Below are positions 1-6,854 of a stretch of 13,774 nucleotides of DNA, piece after piece. Where the stretch lies: positions 1 to 13,774 of the forward strand of contig SFMI01000090.1 of assembly GCA_004554425.1 (NCBI GenBank), read 5' to 3'. The notes under the pieces were generated by a model. That model saw only the letters and a list, made by a program, of their open reading frames with translations. It did not search any database and was not told the origin of the DNA. A program made the position numbers and the translations under genes. Source of the stretch: Candidatus Saccharimonadota bacterium (GTDB taxonomy: Bacteria > Eremiobacterota > Xenobia > Xenobiales > Xenobiaceae). The first letter of the stretch is position 1; each line of letters begins with the position of its first letter.

Positions 1-103
1 CCGCTTTTTTTCAGGCTTTTTAAGCCCCTAAACGACAATAAAAAACGCCCCTTCAGTTCCTATTTAATAGGTTTTGAAAGGGCGTTAAATTGTAAAAAAG
101 CGG
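1..103. repeat. Nested inverted repeat, possible terminator or structured RNA
   Basis: An outer 10-bp inverted repeat (CCGCTTTTTT at 1-10, AAAAAAGCGG at 94-103) encloses two hairpins. The first is GGCTT-TTT-AAGCC at 14-26. The second has AACGCCC at 44-50 pairing with GGGCGTT at 80-86, extended by TTC/GAA after one mismatch and with a further inner stem CCTAT/ATAGG at 59-71. Read on the minus strand, the GC-rich arm at 44-50 is followed by a run of T, as in an intrinsic terminator. Read on the plus strand, positions 1-11 could instead be the right arm and T-run of a terminator whose left arm lies outside the window. No gene overlaps this stretch. The pairing is read directly; the function is inferred. 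Confidence 0.45.
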
Positions 104-196
104 ATCTGATGGAAAAAATTCTTGCAAACCATCTAGGAAGCCAATGAAGGAAAAAGCCCGAAATCACGGAATTTTAAGGAGATCTCAAAAATGGGC

Positions 197-226
197 TTTC
201 TCTTAAAACATCCGATCCCTTATAAT
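197..226 (+). promoter_or_regulatory. Candidate malQ promoter
   Basis: TATAAT at 221-226 matches the bacterial -10 consensus perfectly. The -35 region at about 197-203 is poor (TTTCTCT). A transcript from here would start near 233 and have a leader of about 150 nt before the malQ ATG at 384. A second -10-like element, TATTAT at 312-317, overlaps the palindrome at 316-335 and could be an alternative. This is an inference from motif match only. Confidence 0.35.
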
Positions 227-315
227 TGAAAATAACCGTTTTCAGCAGGCGATAAAGCTCAAGTGTTGAACGAAACGGCCAACAATTGGGTAATTTTTGT
301 TGTATCTTCAGTATT

Positions 316-335
316 ATTTGCTTAAATAAGCAAAT
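316..335. promoter_or_regulatory. Perfect palindrome, candidate operator of malQ
   Basis: ATTTGCTTA (316-324) and TAAGCAAAT (327-335) form a perfect 9-bp inverted repeat with a 2-nt spacer, ending 48 nt before the malQ start. Size, symmetry and position fit a dimeric repressor or activator site. Maltose and maltodextrin genes are commonly controlled by LacI-family regulators, but the centre lacks the CG typical of LacI-family sites, so the binding protein is unknown. Confidence 0.4.
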
Positions 336-383
336 CAAACATTGCAGCAAAACATTTTGTACATTCAGCGAGGTTATCTCTAT

Positions 384-1964
384 ATGGGTTTAGAACGATG
401 CAGCGGAGTGTTACTCCATCCTACCTCACTTCCAGGGAAATACGGAGTAGGAACGTTCGGCTCTGAAGCTTATGAATGGGTTGATTTTCTTTCCAGAAAT
501 CAGCAAACTATTTGGCAAATCCTCCCTCTCGGCCCTACTTCTTACGGCGATAGTCCTTACCAAAGCAGTAGTACTTTTGCCGGCAATCCCTATTTGATAA
601 GCTTAGATGATATGGTCTCTGACGGCTTAATGGATCGTCAGCTTTTAATCGAAGCTATAAGCTCTCCAGAATTTAATGCTAATTTCGATGAGGTAGACTT
701 TGGCTCTCTCTACAAGTGGAAATTGCCCCTTTTGAATAAAGCTGCTGCCCAATTTGATGACAAAGGCAATAGCGATCTGGCCAAAGAATACAAAAAATTC
801 TGCAAAGATAATAAAAATTGGCTGGATGACTACGCTCTTTTCAGCGCTTTAAAAAAGAAGTTCTCCGATAAAGCTTGGAGTGAATGGCCAGACGAATTTA
901 AGTTCCGCAAAGATAAGGCTATGTGCGAAGCCAGACAAGAGTTGGCCTCTGAGATTAAGGGTTATTGCTTTATTCAATGGGTATTTGACCGCCAGTGGAG
1001 CAAATTGCGCACCTATGCCAATAAAAAAGGTATAAAAATTATCGGCGACTTGCCAATTTTCGTAGCTATGGACTCTTCCGACGCCTGGACCAATACGGCG
1101 CTGTTCTGCTTTGATAAAAACTTAGTACCTACTGCCGTAGCTGGTGTACCGCCGGATGGTTTTGCAGCCGATGGTCAATTGTGGGGCAACCCCCTTTACA
1201 ATTGGGAAAAAATGAAGAAAACCGGTTATTCTTGGTGGATTGAGCGCTTGAAAGCAGCCTTAAAGCGCCAAGATTATGTACGTATTGATCACTTCCGTGG
1301 TTTTGCAGCTTATTGGTCTGTGCCTTTCGGCGAAAAGACTGCCAAAAATGGCAAATGGCTCAAAGGTCCCGGCGCCGATTTCTTCAAAGCCATTCAAAAG
1401 GCTTTAGGTAAAGACTTACCTATTATCGCCGAAGACTTAGGCGTAATTACCGAAGACGTAGTCGCCTTGCGTGATGGCTTTGCTTTCCCCGGTATGAAAA
1501 TTTTGCAATTCGCTTTCGGAGGCGGAGCTCAGGGCGAATATTTGCCCCACAACTACACCGCTAATTGCATTACTTATACCGGAACTCACGACAACAATAC
1601 CTCTCGAGGCTGGTACGAAAATGATGCTTCCGAAAAGGAAAAAGATTATTTGCGCCGTTATTTTTCCACCGACGGTTGGGATGTAGCCTGGACAATGATT
1701 CGCGGAATTTTCGCCTCTGTGGCCAAAGTAGCCATAGTACCGGCTCAAGATTTGCTCAGTTTGGGCAAAGAAGCTCGCATGAACTATCCTGGTAAAGCCA
1801 GAGGTAACTGGAGCTGGCGTTTCCGCCGCGAAATGTTCACTCCTCATATTGAGTGGCGCTTGAAAGAGATCACCGAAACTTACGGACGTGAGCGCGAAAA
1901 AGAAGTTGTAGCTCAAGATGAGGCTTATCAAAAAGCTGCTGAAGCGGCCAGAAAAGCCAAGTAG
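384..1964 (+). CDS. malQ: 4-alpha-glucanotransferase (amylomaltase, GH77)
   Basis: This cytoplasmic enzyme transfers 1,4-alpha-glucan segments between maltodextrins and releases glucose, in maltodextrin and glycogen metabolism. The 526-residue length is usual for the family. The three GH77 catalytic acids are visible: nucleophile D302 in RIDHFRGF, acid/base E350 in IIAEDLG, and D403 in TGTHDNN. The N-terminus SGVLLHPTSLPGKYG is typical. The frame is open upstream to a TTG at 342, but ATG 384 is preferred because the conserved sequence begins there and GCGAGG (368-373) lies 10 nt upstream. The C-terminus ends in an Ala/Lys-rich tail. It is a single-gene unit closed by a terminator and convergent with the next gene; no other maltose gene is in the window. 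A palindrome upstream may be its operator. Family assignment is very secure. Confidence 0.96.
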   Translation: MGLERCSGVLLHPTSLPGKYGVGTFGSEAYEWVDFLSRNQQTIWQILPLGPTSYGDSPYQSSSTFAGNPYLISLDDMVSDGLMDRQLLIEAISSPEFNANFDEVDFGSLYKWKLPLLNKAAAQFDDKGNSDLAKEYKKFCKDNKNWLDDYALFSALKKKFSDKAWSEWPDEFKFRKDKAMCEARQELASEIKGYCFIQWVFDRQWSKLRTYANKKGIKIIGDLPIFVAMDSSDAWTNTALFCFDKNLVPTAVAGVPPDGFAADGQLWGNPLYNWEKMKKTGYSWWIERLKAALKRQDYVRIDHFRGFAAYWSVPFGEKTAKNGKWLKGPGADFFKAIQKALGKDLPIIAEDLGVITEDVVALRDGFAFPGMKILQFAFGGGAQGEYLPHNYTANCITYTGTHDNNTSRGWYENDASEKEKDYLRRYFSTDGWDVAWTMIRGIFASVAKVAIVPAQDLLSLGKEARMNYPGKARGNWSWRFRREMFTPHIEWRLKEITETYGREREKEVVAQDEAYQKAAEAARKAK

Positions 1965-1985
1965 TTTCTGAGCTCAACCAAAAGT

Positions 1986-2035
1986 AAAAAAGCTTCCGTT
2001 TTCTCGAACAAAAAGTTCTTGGCGGAAGCTTTTTT
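1986..2035. terminator. Bidirectional intrinsic terminator between malQ and the HAD gene
   Basis: AAAAAAGCTTCCG (1986-1998) pairs perfectly over 13 bp with CGGAAGCTTTTTT (2023-2035). The 24-nt loop has its own small GAAC/GTTC stem. A-run and T-run flank the GC part, so it can act on both strands, fitting the convergent genes on either side. Confidence 0.85.
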
Positions 2036-2051
2036 CGTCTGCCTACATATT

Positions 2052-2702
2052 TTAATTTACATGCAACAGTTTTTTTCGAACTAAATCTTTATAAAGTTGT
2101 TCAGTAGAAGTAAAAACTAAGCCATCCATCCCCGCCGATTTAGCAGCTTTAATGTTGTTGCTCTGATCGTCGACAAAAAGACATTGTTTGAGAGGAACTC
2201 CAGCTACTTGGGCTGCCAACTTAAAGATCTCGGCTTGCGGTTTGCGCATTCCTACTCTGCAAGACAGGATGCAAGGATCGAAGTGTTTATAAAAACCGAC
2301 TTCTTCCAAAATATCGGCATGTTCAGCTATAGTATTACTTAAAGCCCCTACTGCACAGCCATTACGGCGCAATTCTTCCGTTACTTGCAACAAACGCTCG
2401 TCTATAGTGAGAGTAGCGCGAAAGATATTTTTCCAGAAATCGGCACAATTGCTGACAATGCTGCGGCACCCCTCTCCACTTTGCCACAAACTCTCGCCTA
2501 TTTCTCGCCAAAAACTTTCCGAATCAAGCTTGCCCATCTCGAAAGCCGGAAGTTTTTGGGCAATTTCACGGCGCAAAGAATTTGGATTAGTTTGAAAAGC
2601 CGCACACCCAAGTTGTACATAGCGATCCAACTCCGCCCCTACAAAAACTCCGCCGATATCAAATAAGACAAGTTTAATCGGCTTGCGTCCAAAAAATAGC
2701 AC
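2052..2702 (-). CDS. HAD-superfamily hydrolase (YihX-like phosphatase)
   Basis: This is a predicted cytoplasmic phosphatase of HAD subfamily IA. With the GTG at 2702 as start (216 residues) the motifs are: motif I VLFDIGGVF with nucleophile D15, motif II LSNT with S122, motif III RKPQAEIF with K154, and motif IV FVDDQ with D178/D179. The second Asp of the usual DxD is Gly (D-I-G), as in the YihX-like group. E. coli YihX hydrolyses alpha-glucose-1-phosphate, but the substrate here cannot be read from sequence. The frame is open to an ATG at 2816, adding 38 residues (254 aa) with no ribosome binding site. The GTG at 2702 has AAGGAAGAG upstream (2712-2720 on the plus strand), and its length suits the family. 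The start remains uncertain. It is convergent with malQ and divergent from the membrane protein gene. Confidence 0.85.
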   Translation of the reverse strand: MLFFGRKPIKLVLFDIGGVFVGAELDRYVQLGCAAFQTNPNSLRREIAQKLPAFEMGKLDSESFWREIGESLWQSGEGCRSIVSNCADFWKNIFRATLTIDERLLQVTEELRRNGCAVGALSNTIAEHADILEEVGFYKHFDPCILSCRVGMRKPQAEIFKLAAQVAGVPLKQCLFVDDQSNNIKAAKSAGMDGLVFTSTEQLYKDLVRKKLLHVN

Positions 2703-2867
2703 CGCGTTTAACTCTTCCTTTTCTGCCTTAATTGGAGCCAATTTTCTAGAGAAAAGCCATCTGCCCTGCCAAAGTTCAAGAAGCAAGCGCCCATAACAAA
2801 CAGTAGGGAAAAACATATTTAGCTAGAAACAGGGGGCCGTCTGTGCCGCTTATACAAGAAAGAGCAA

Positions 2868-2897
2868 CTAGCAGTTCACAAGCTAGCAGTTCACAAG
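2868..2897. repeat. Perfect 15-bp tandem duplication
   Basis: CTAGCAGTTCACAAG occurs twice head-to-tail (2868-2882 and 2883-2897) in the 119-bp gap between the divergent HAD and membrane-protein genes. A TATAAG-like box on the minus strand (2849-2854 on the plus strand) lies next to it. It may be a duplicated protein-binding site or a replication-slippage product. Confidence 0.6.
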
Positions 2898-2935
2898 CCA
2901 GGAAATTACATTATTTAGCTGATTGATCATTTACT

Positions 2936-4777
2936 GTGTCGCCGGGCATCTTTCAGATGTCGACGTCCGAATCTTCAGCCTATCGGTCAAGAGCATTGAA
3001 AACAGCCACTATACTAAATTACTTAAGCAACAGTAAACTCAATCGAAAAAGATTAACCGTCGCAGCCTTAGCGATAATATTTATTTTATATTTGTGTATA
3101 TGGCTGATCGGAAAAATTTTCAGTTTTGTATTTACTCCACAAGAATCGCCCTTTGTTGGTTTAGTACCTTCTTCGTCTCCTTTGGCTTTTGAAGGCACTC
3201 CAGAGCAAGTAAGCGTTTTTTTACGTGATCGCTGCGGCCTAATAGCCGATTTTAACAACGGCGAATTGTCTGAAAATTATCCGAATGCCCGCATTTTAGT
3301 AGCAATTATGCCTCAAGATAGGCCGGATAATTTAACAACAACTCCACAATGTCAAGCCTATGTGCTCGACTTAGCCTCAAATATCGAAGAAGTTTGGAAC
3401 CAGAAGTCAGCTTATCCCTCTTCAGTTCCTCCTTTTCCTCCCTGTCCTGACGGAGGCCAAGCACTTTACACAGGCGACGATTCACAATTTACCATTACTT
3501 GTACGGGTAAGCATCATAAGACTGTTTACAATTCAGCTACCGGTTTGGCCTTAGCCAATGCTCAACCTTCCGGAAGCAACGACGCTGGAGTTAAAGCAGC
3601 TTCCAATTTGCCTGAGCGTGATACTCGCGACTTATCTGTCATTACTCAAGAGCGTTTAGCTTCTCTTCAAGATACTCCCAGCGTTTTGCATGCTTTGCAA
3701 CAAACTGATATTTCAGCGAAAATGCAAGCGCAAAATCCCTCATATAACAGCCAGGCCAACGGCTCATACTATGAAAATACTATTACTGCTTCCGGAAAGT
3801 TGGCTCAAGAACTAGACAGCCGCAATATTCCTTTAAGTTTGCAAGAGTTACCTAGTACATTTAAAATTGACGCTCCTTTCATTATTGCTATAGCTAATGT
3901 AAAAGAGCAATTGCCTGAGTGCTCCGCTCTATCGGCTTTCAAGAATATTCAAATTTGGATGTCCGCTCCGGAAGCCACTACAACTATTTTGCAAGAGCGT
4001 ACTCCCAAAAGTGAAGCTCTTACTTTTACTCCCGCTCAAGAAACAAGTTTTCAACTAATTTGCCAAAGTGCCACCTTTGGCAAATTATTCAGCGAGTTTC
4101 CTTGTAAATTGCCTGCTGAAAGTATTTTGCATCTTAACAAAGCTACCGATACAGAATCTTGGTCTGGCCGTTTACTCTTGCCCAAGCAATACAAGAGCCG
4201 GTTGGCTAAGATGACCACTTCTTCAGTAAATGCCGCCGACTTTGTAGCTAAGGTTGATCCAGCTTCCTCATCTATAAGCGCCAACACAGAAATTCTGGAC
4301 TTATTTTCTGTGCCTAACTTAGGCTGGCGCAATTCGGCCATTTCCGAAGATGCTCAAGTACAGCCTCTCGTGATGGTAGCTAGCTTTAATAGCGCCGGCC
4401 AAAGCACGTTCAAACAACTTGGCTTACAACTGGCTAAAGCTTTCAAGGGCAGAGTCGCCTTCAACACTTTTCTCAGTTTTGCCGACAGCAAACAAGCAAC
4501 AGCTTGGCTGTCCACTAGTCCTTGGGCTAGTAAGAATCAAACTTACAGCAAAGTAGAAATTAACAATAATACAATCGACATCAAGGCTGGTAAGCTTCCG
4601 GAGTTTAGCCCTGTTTCTTTGCCTCAAGGCCCAAGCCCAGCTCAAATTTGCGGCTGGTTGACACTGCGCGGCGCTCAAGGGAAAGCAATTACAAGTGCCT
4701 TTGCTATTGGTGTAGACGTAAATAACGGTGAAGAAGCCGAAGCTCTCTGGATAAAGTTGGAGCAGCAGAGCAAATAA
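2936..4777 (+). CDS. Hypothetical membrane-anchored extracytoplasmic protein
   Basis: I do not recognise this 613-residue protein. Residues 1-39 are polar and end in a basic stretch (KLNRKR, 35-39 region). Residues about 40-66 form one strongly hydrophobic helix. The basic flank on the N-terminal side predicts a type II anchor, with about 545 residues outside the membrane. The exported part is rich in Ser, Thr, Gln and Pro and has scattered cysteines (C100, C139, C170, C189 and more towards the C-terminus), so disulfides are possible. No catalytic motif or lipobox is visible. The start is uncertain: GTG 2936 and an in-frame ATG at 2957 both lack a clear ribosome binding site. Codon use resembles the neighbours, so this is very likely a real gene. 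It stands alone, divergent from the HAD gene and closed by a terminator. A surface or cell-envelope role is inferred only from the anchor. Confidence 0.8.
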   Translation: MSPGIFQMSTSESSAYRSRALKTATILNYLSNSKLNRKRLTVAALAIIFILYLCIWLIGKIFSFVFTPQESPFVGLVPSSSPLAFEGTPEQVSVFLRDRCGLIADFNNGELSENYPNARILVAIMPQDRPDNLTTTPQCQAYVLDLASNIEEVWNQKSAYPSSVPPFPPCPDGGQALYTGDDSQFTITCTGKHHKTVYNSATGLALANAQPSGSNDAGVKAASNLPERDTRDLSVITQERLASLQDTPSVLHALQQTDISAKMQAQNPSYNSQANGSYYENTITASGKLAQELDSRNIPLSLQELPSTFKIDAPFIIAIANVKEQLPECSALSAFKNIQIWMSAPEATTTILQERTPKSEALTFTPAQETSFQLICQSATFGKLFSEFPCKLPAESILHLNKATDTESWSGRLLLPKQYKSRLAKMTTSSVNAADFVAKVDPASSSISANTEILDLFSVPNLGWRNSAISEDAQVQPLVMVASFNSAGQSTFKQLGLQLAKAFKGRVAFNTFLSFADSKQATAWLSTSPWASKNQTYSKVEINNNTIDIKAGKLPEFSPVSLPQGPSPAQICGWLTLRGAQGKAITSAFAIGVDVNNGEEAEALWIKLEQQSK

Positions 4778-4800
4778 TCGTAAAAAGCACAACTAAACTA

Positions 4801-4840
4801 AAAATGGGCCGGTTCTTTTGATCAAGAGCTGGCCCATTTT
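4801..4840. terminator. Bidirectional intrinsic terminator
   Basis: AAAATGGGCC (4801-4810) pairs with GGCCCATTTT (4831-4840), extended inside by TTCTT/AAGAG. It lies between the convergent 613-residue protein gene and the acetyltransferase gene and can serve both strands. Confidence 0.85.
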
Positions 4841-4862
4841 CTTATAAACATTTTCTTATAAA
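4835..4862. repeat. 14-bp tandem duplication of the terminator tail
   Basis: CATTTTCTTATAAA is present twice in direct succession (4835-4848 and 4849-4862). The first copy contains the end of the terminator stem and its T-run. It is probably a slippage duplication. Confidence 0.55.
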
Positions 4863-4871
4863 AAATGCTAC

Positions 4872-5552
4872 CTAAGGAGCTTTTATATCTCTAGCTTCTT
4901 TTGAGCTAGGCAACTGCTCCTTAGGTAAAATACCATTTACAGCTGCCAATTCAGCGAAATATTTTTCTTTGGGAAGGCGCATAAAAATTTTCGGAGCATC
5001 ATTGTCCCCTAAACCATAGCCGACAATTCCTTCCAAACTATGTAACTTTTCGCACTCTTCCATACCTAATCTTTTGAAGCAATGCTGAGCTCGCAAATTA
5101 TAATCAGCCGTTTCTATCTCTATTAGATCAACTTTTTCATTTTCAAAAAGAAAACGATTCATTAGGGCCATAGCCTTAGTACCTATACCGTGGCCGCGGT
5201 TGTCTCGCCCCATCATTAAGCCGGATAAAGCAACTTTGCCTACTCCTTCCATATTGCGCAAATCGTATTTTCCTAAACCCAAAATTTTGGAGTGAATATC
5301 GCAAACGGCTAAAAAATAACAAGGTGAGTTGGGATTAGCAACTAGACGCATATAACTATCGGAAGCAAAATGATAATCGTAATCGCTTAAAGTTTTAGCG
5401 CCAAAAGCATAGCGAACCAATTCTTTGTCTTTCATCCACCCGGCAATAGCTATTAAATCGGAATGAACTATTTTGCGCAGCAATAAACCGAAACGCAATT
5501 CAGAGAGAAGCACCACTTTCTTGTTGGCGTAAAAATTAAGCATATCACCCAT
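4872..5552 (-). CDS. GNAT-family N-acetyltransferase (RimJ/RimL-like)
   Basis: A 226-residue predicted acetyl-CoA-dependent N-acetyltransferase, cytoplasmic. The acetyl-CoA pyrophosphate-binding motif A is clear as RGHGIG (residues 119-124), followed by the helix TKAMALMNRFLF. The later part reads IEIETADYNLRAQHCFKRLGMEE, the conserved strand-loop-helix in which N and the AxxxFxxxGF-like segment close the fold. This order fits RimJ/RimL-type enzymes acting on amines, amino acids or protein N-termini; the substrate is not readable. The ATG at 5552 is chosen because GGAAGG lies 9 nt upstream; an ATG three codons later is less well placed. The last roughly 30 residues are an extra charged tail. 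It is transcribed alone, convergent with the upstream membrane-protein gene and divergent from the molybdenum cluster. Confidence 0.88.
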   Translation of the reverse strand: MGDMLNFYANKKVVLLSELRFGLLLRKIVHSDLIAIAGWMKDKELVRYAFGAKTLSDYDYHFASDSYMRLVANPNSPCYFLAVCDIHSKILGLGKYDLRNMEGVGKVALSGLMMGRDNRGHGIGTKAMALMNRFLFENEKVDLIEIETADYNLRAQHCFKRLGMEECEKLHSLEGIVGYGLGDNDAPKIFMRLPKEKYFAELAAVNGILPKEQLPSSKEARDIKAP

Positions 5553-5646
5553 AGGGAGCTACCTTCCGTTTCATTGACAAAACTTCAAAAACACAGGGTG
5601 TACTTTAGCACAAATCGGTAAATACATGCATATTTTTGTTTTTAAT

Positions 5647-5655
5647 TGGTATACT
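5647..5655 (+). promoter_or_regulatory. Extended -10 promoter candidate for the molybdenum cluster
   Basis: TG-G-TATACT at 5647-5655 matches the extended -10 consensus TGnTATAAT except at one position. No good -35 is present, which extended -10 promoters tolerate. Transcription from about 5662 would give a leader of about 180 nt before the ATG at 5842. Confidence 0.4.
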
Positions 5656-5760
5656 CCCTATGGCTAAAGCCAGGCAATTCCAAAATATTAACGAGCCATA
5701 CCTACTAGTAAAATTTAAGCGCAACTCTACCAAACAAAGAATAAACTGTGTAGCATCTAA

Positions 5761-5813
5761 ATCGATATATTATTCATAATAACTTGCAAATAATAAACTC
5801 TACAGCCTATCAT
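5761..5813 (+). promoter_or_regulatory. Second promoter candidate with ModE-like half-site
   Basis: TTGCAA (5784-5789) and TATCAT (5808-5813), 18 bp apart, resemble -35 and -10 boxes and would give a short leader for the regulator gene. Just upstream and overlapping the -35 edge, ATCGATATAT (5761-5770) resembles the left half of the enterobacterial ModE operator (ATCGTTATAT or ATCGCTATAT). A recognisable right half is weak: ATAAC at 5779-5783. TATTAT-TC-ATAATA (5768-5781) is a 6-bp palindrome in the same place. Since the downstream gene carries a ModE-type DNA-binding domain, autoregulation here is a reasonable inference, but the AT-rich context makes chance matches likely. Confidence 0.3.
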
Positions 5814-5841
5814 ACGAAAGATAGTGAGATTTGGTAAATAC

Positions 5842-6771
5842 ATGAAATACTTCGGAACTACAGGCGGTATCATAGCAGCCGCCAGCCCCAAAAGTGCAGA
5901 GCCCTTAAAGATGGTAGGCTCTATACCTGTAGTGAAGCGAATCGTACTGACTTTACAGCAAGCGAATGTTTTTCCTATCGTTATCGTTACTGGAGCCAGA
6001 GAATCGGAAATTATTCATCAAATAGCCAACAGCGGTGTTATCTTTTTACATATAGATAATTGTGAGCAACTTGAGCTATTGACTTCTTTGAAAAGAGGGC
6101 TTGTTTACTTAAAAAACAAATGCCAACGAGTAGTTTTTACTCCGGTTAATACGCCTATGTTTTTCCCTTCCACTCTCAAAGCCATACTTAGTTGCGATGC
6201 TCCTATAGTAGCTCCCTCTTGTCACGGTCGCGGAGGCCATCCCATCATGTTGCGCCATGACATGTGGGATCGTATTTTGGCCTACGTCGGCAATGACGGT
6301 TTACGTGGAGCTATAGATACATATGGCATCAGCCGCCGCTGGGTTCCTGTAGAAGATGAAGGCGTACTCCTCAATGTTCACAATAATGAAGAACAAGTTA
6401 AGCGCCACCTAAAAGCTCACAATGATTCCTTGCTCTCACCAGTTATAAAAGTAAATGTCGAAAGTGAACAGATCATTTTTAATGCTCGCTTGAAATTGCT
6501 TTTGTTTTTGATAGCTGATTTGAATTCTGTACGCCAAGCTTGTATACATATGGGATTATCCTATGCCAAGGCTTGGAATATGATTAATTGCTTGGAAAAA
6601 GAGGTCGGCTACCCTATCGTTAGTCGCCAGCACGGGGGCAGCAAAGGTGGCCATACAAAGCTCACCGATAAAGGCGAGCAACTAATGCGTGCCTATCAAG
6701 TGTACGAACAAGAACTTAATGATATAGCCCAAGCTTTTGAAACTTTGTTCCGTCAGACTTCTTTAATCTAG
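5842..6771 (+). CDS. MobA/MocA-like domain fused to ModE-type HTH regulator
   Basis: A 309-residue two-domain protein, probably the transcriptional regulator of the downstream cluster. Residues 1-190 follow the MobA/MocA nucleotidyltransferase fold and keep the GRGGHPIML block (129-137) and NDGLRGAID (151-159). Residues about 205-300 match the ModE/LysR-type winged helix: LNSVRQACIHMGLSYAKAWN (227-246), then NCLEKEVGYPIVSRQ, a Gly-rich wing GGSKGGHTKLTDKGEQL, and a C-terminal helix. In the enzyme half the key residues are gone: the LAAG.S.RMG loop reads IAAASPKSAEPLKM (11-24), the GDxP metal site reads VNTP (102-105), and the final DID reads NVH (178-180). Catalysis is therefore unlikely and ligand sensing is inferred. 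ATG 5842 is preferred over GTG 5824 because the domain begins there; neither has a strong ribosome binding site. No terminator separates it from the next gene, 80 bp on. Confidence 0.85.
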   Translation: MKYFGTTGGIIAAASPKSAEPLKMVGSIPVVKRIVLTLQQANVFPIVIVTGARESEIIHQIANSGVIFLHIDNCEQLELLTSLKRGLVYLKNKCQRVVFTPVNTPMFFPSTLKAILSCDAPIVAPSCHGRGGHPIMLRHDMWDRILAYVGNDGLRGAIDTYGISRRWVPVEDEGVLLNVHNNEEQVKRHLKAHNDSLLSPVIKVNVESEQIIFNARLKLLLFLIADLNSVRQACIHMGLSYAKAWNMINCLEKEVGYPIVSRQHGGSKGGHTKLTDKGEQLMRAYQVYEQELNDIAQAFETLFRQTSLI

Positions 6772-6832
6772 GAGTCGACGCACTTTAGGTAAATGGAGTC
6801 GATTATAAAACACTCCGAAAAAGGCCCCAATC

Positions 6833-6854
6833 AGAAAGGATAAGATAGCCTTTG
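6833..6854 (+). promoter_or_regulatory. Ribosome binding site fixing a TTG start
   Basis: AGAAAGGA (6833-6840) lies 11 nt before the TTG at 6852. No ATG or GTG occurs in frame before the conserved nucleotide-binding loop, so this site decides the start of the MocA-type gene. Confidence 0.6.

Larger units (their letters stand above)
104..383. other. Gene-poor region upstream of malQ
   Basis: No convincing gene lies here. Visible structures are short inverted repeats (GATGG 108-112 with CCATC 129-133; AAAGCCC 153-159 with GGGCTTT 193-199), a perfect TATAAT at 221-226 and the palindrome at 316-335. Two very short open frames are preceded by good ribosome binding sequences: 144-206 (20 codons, AGGA 5 nt upstream) and 191-229 (12 codons, AAGGAG at 176-181, 9 nt upstream). 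I have no evidence that they are genes. Apart from these I see nothing. Confidence 0.4.

Noticed and set aside
342..383. Longer malQ starting at TTG 342
   Set aside because: The extra 14 residues precede the conserved MalQ N-terminus, and ATG 384 has the better ribosome binding site.
1437..1931. Minus-strand open frame of 164 codons inside malQ
   Set aside because: It is the reverse of conserved malQ coding sequence including catalytic motifs, with no independent support.
2703..2816. 38-residue N-terminal extension of the HAD protein from ATG 2816
   Set aside because: No ribosome binding site is seen before the ATG, the extension lies outside the HAD fold, and a GTG with AAGGAAGAG upstream fits better. 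It is not excluded.
5824..5841. GTG start six codons upstream in the regulator gene
   Set aside because: Only a weak GAAAG precedes it; the domain naturally begins at ATG 5842. The difference is small and not decisive.
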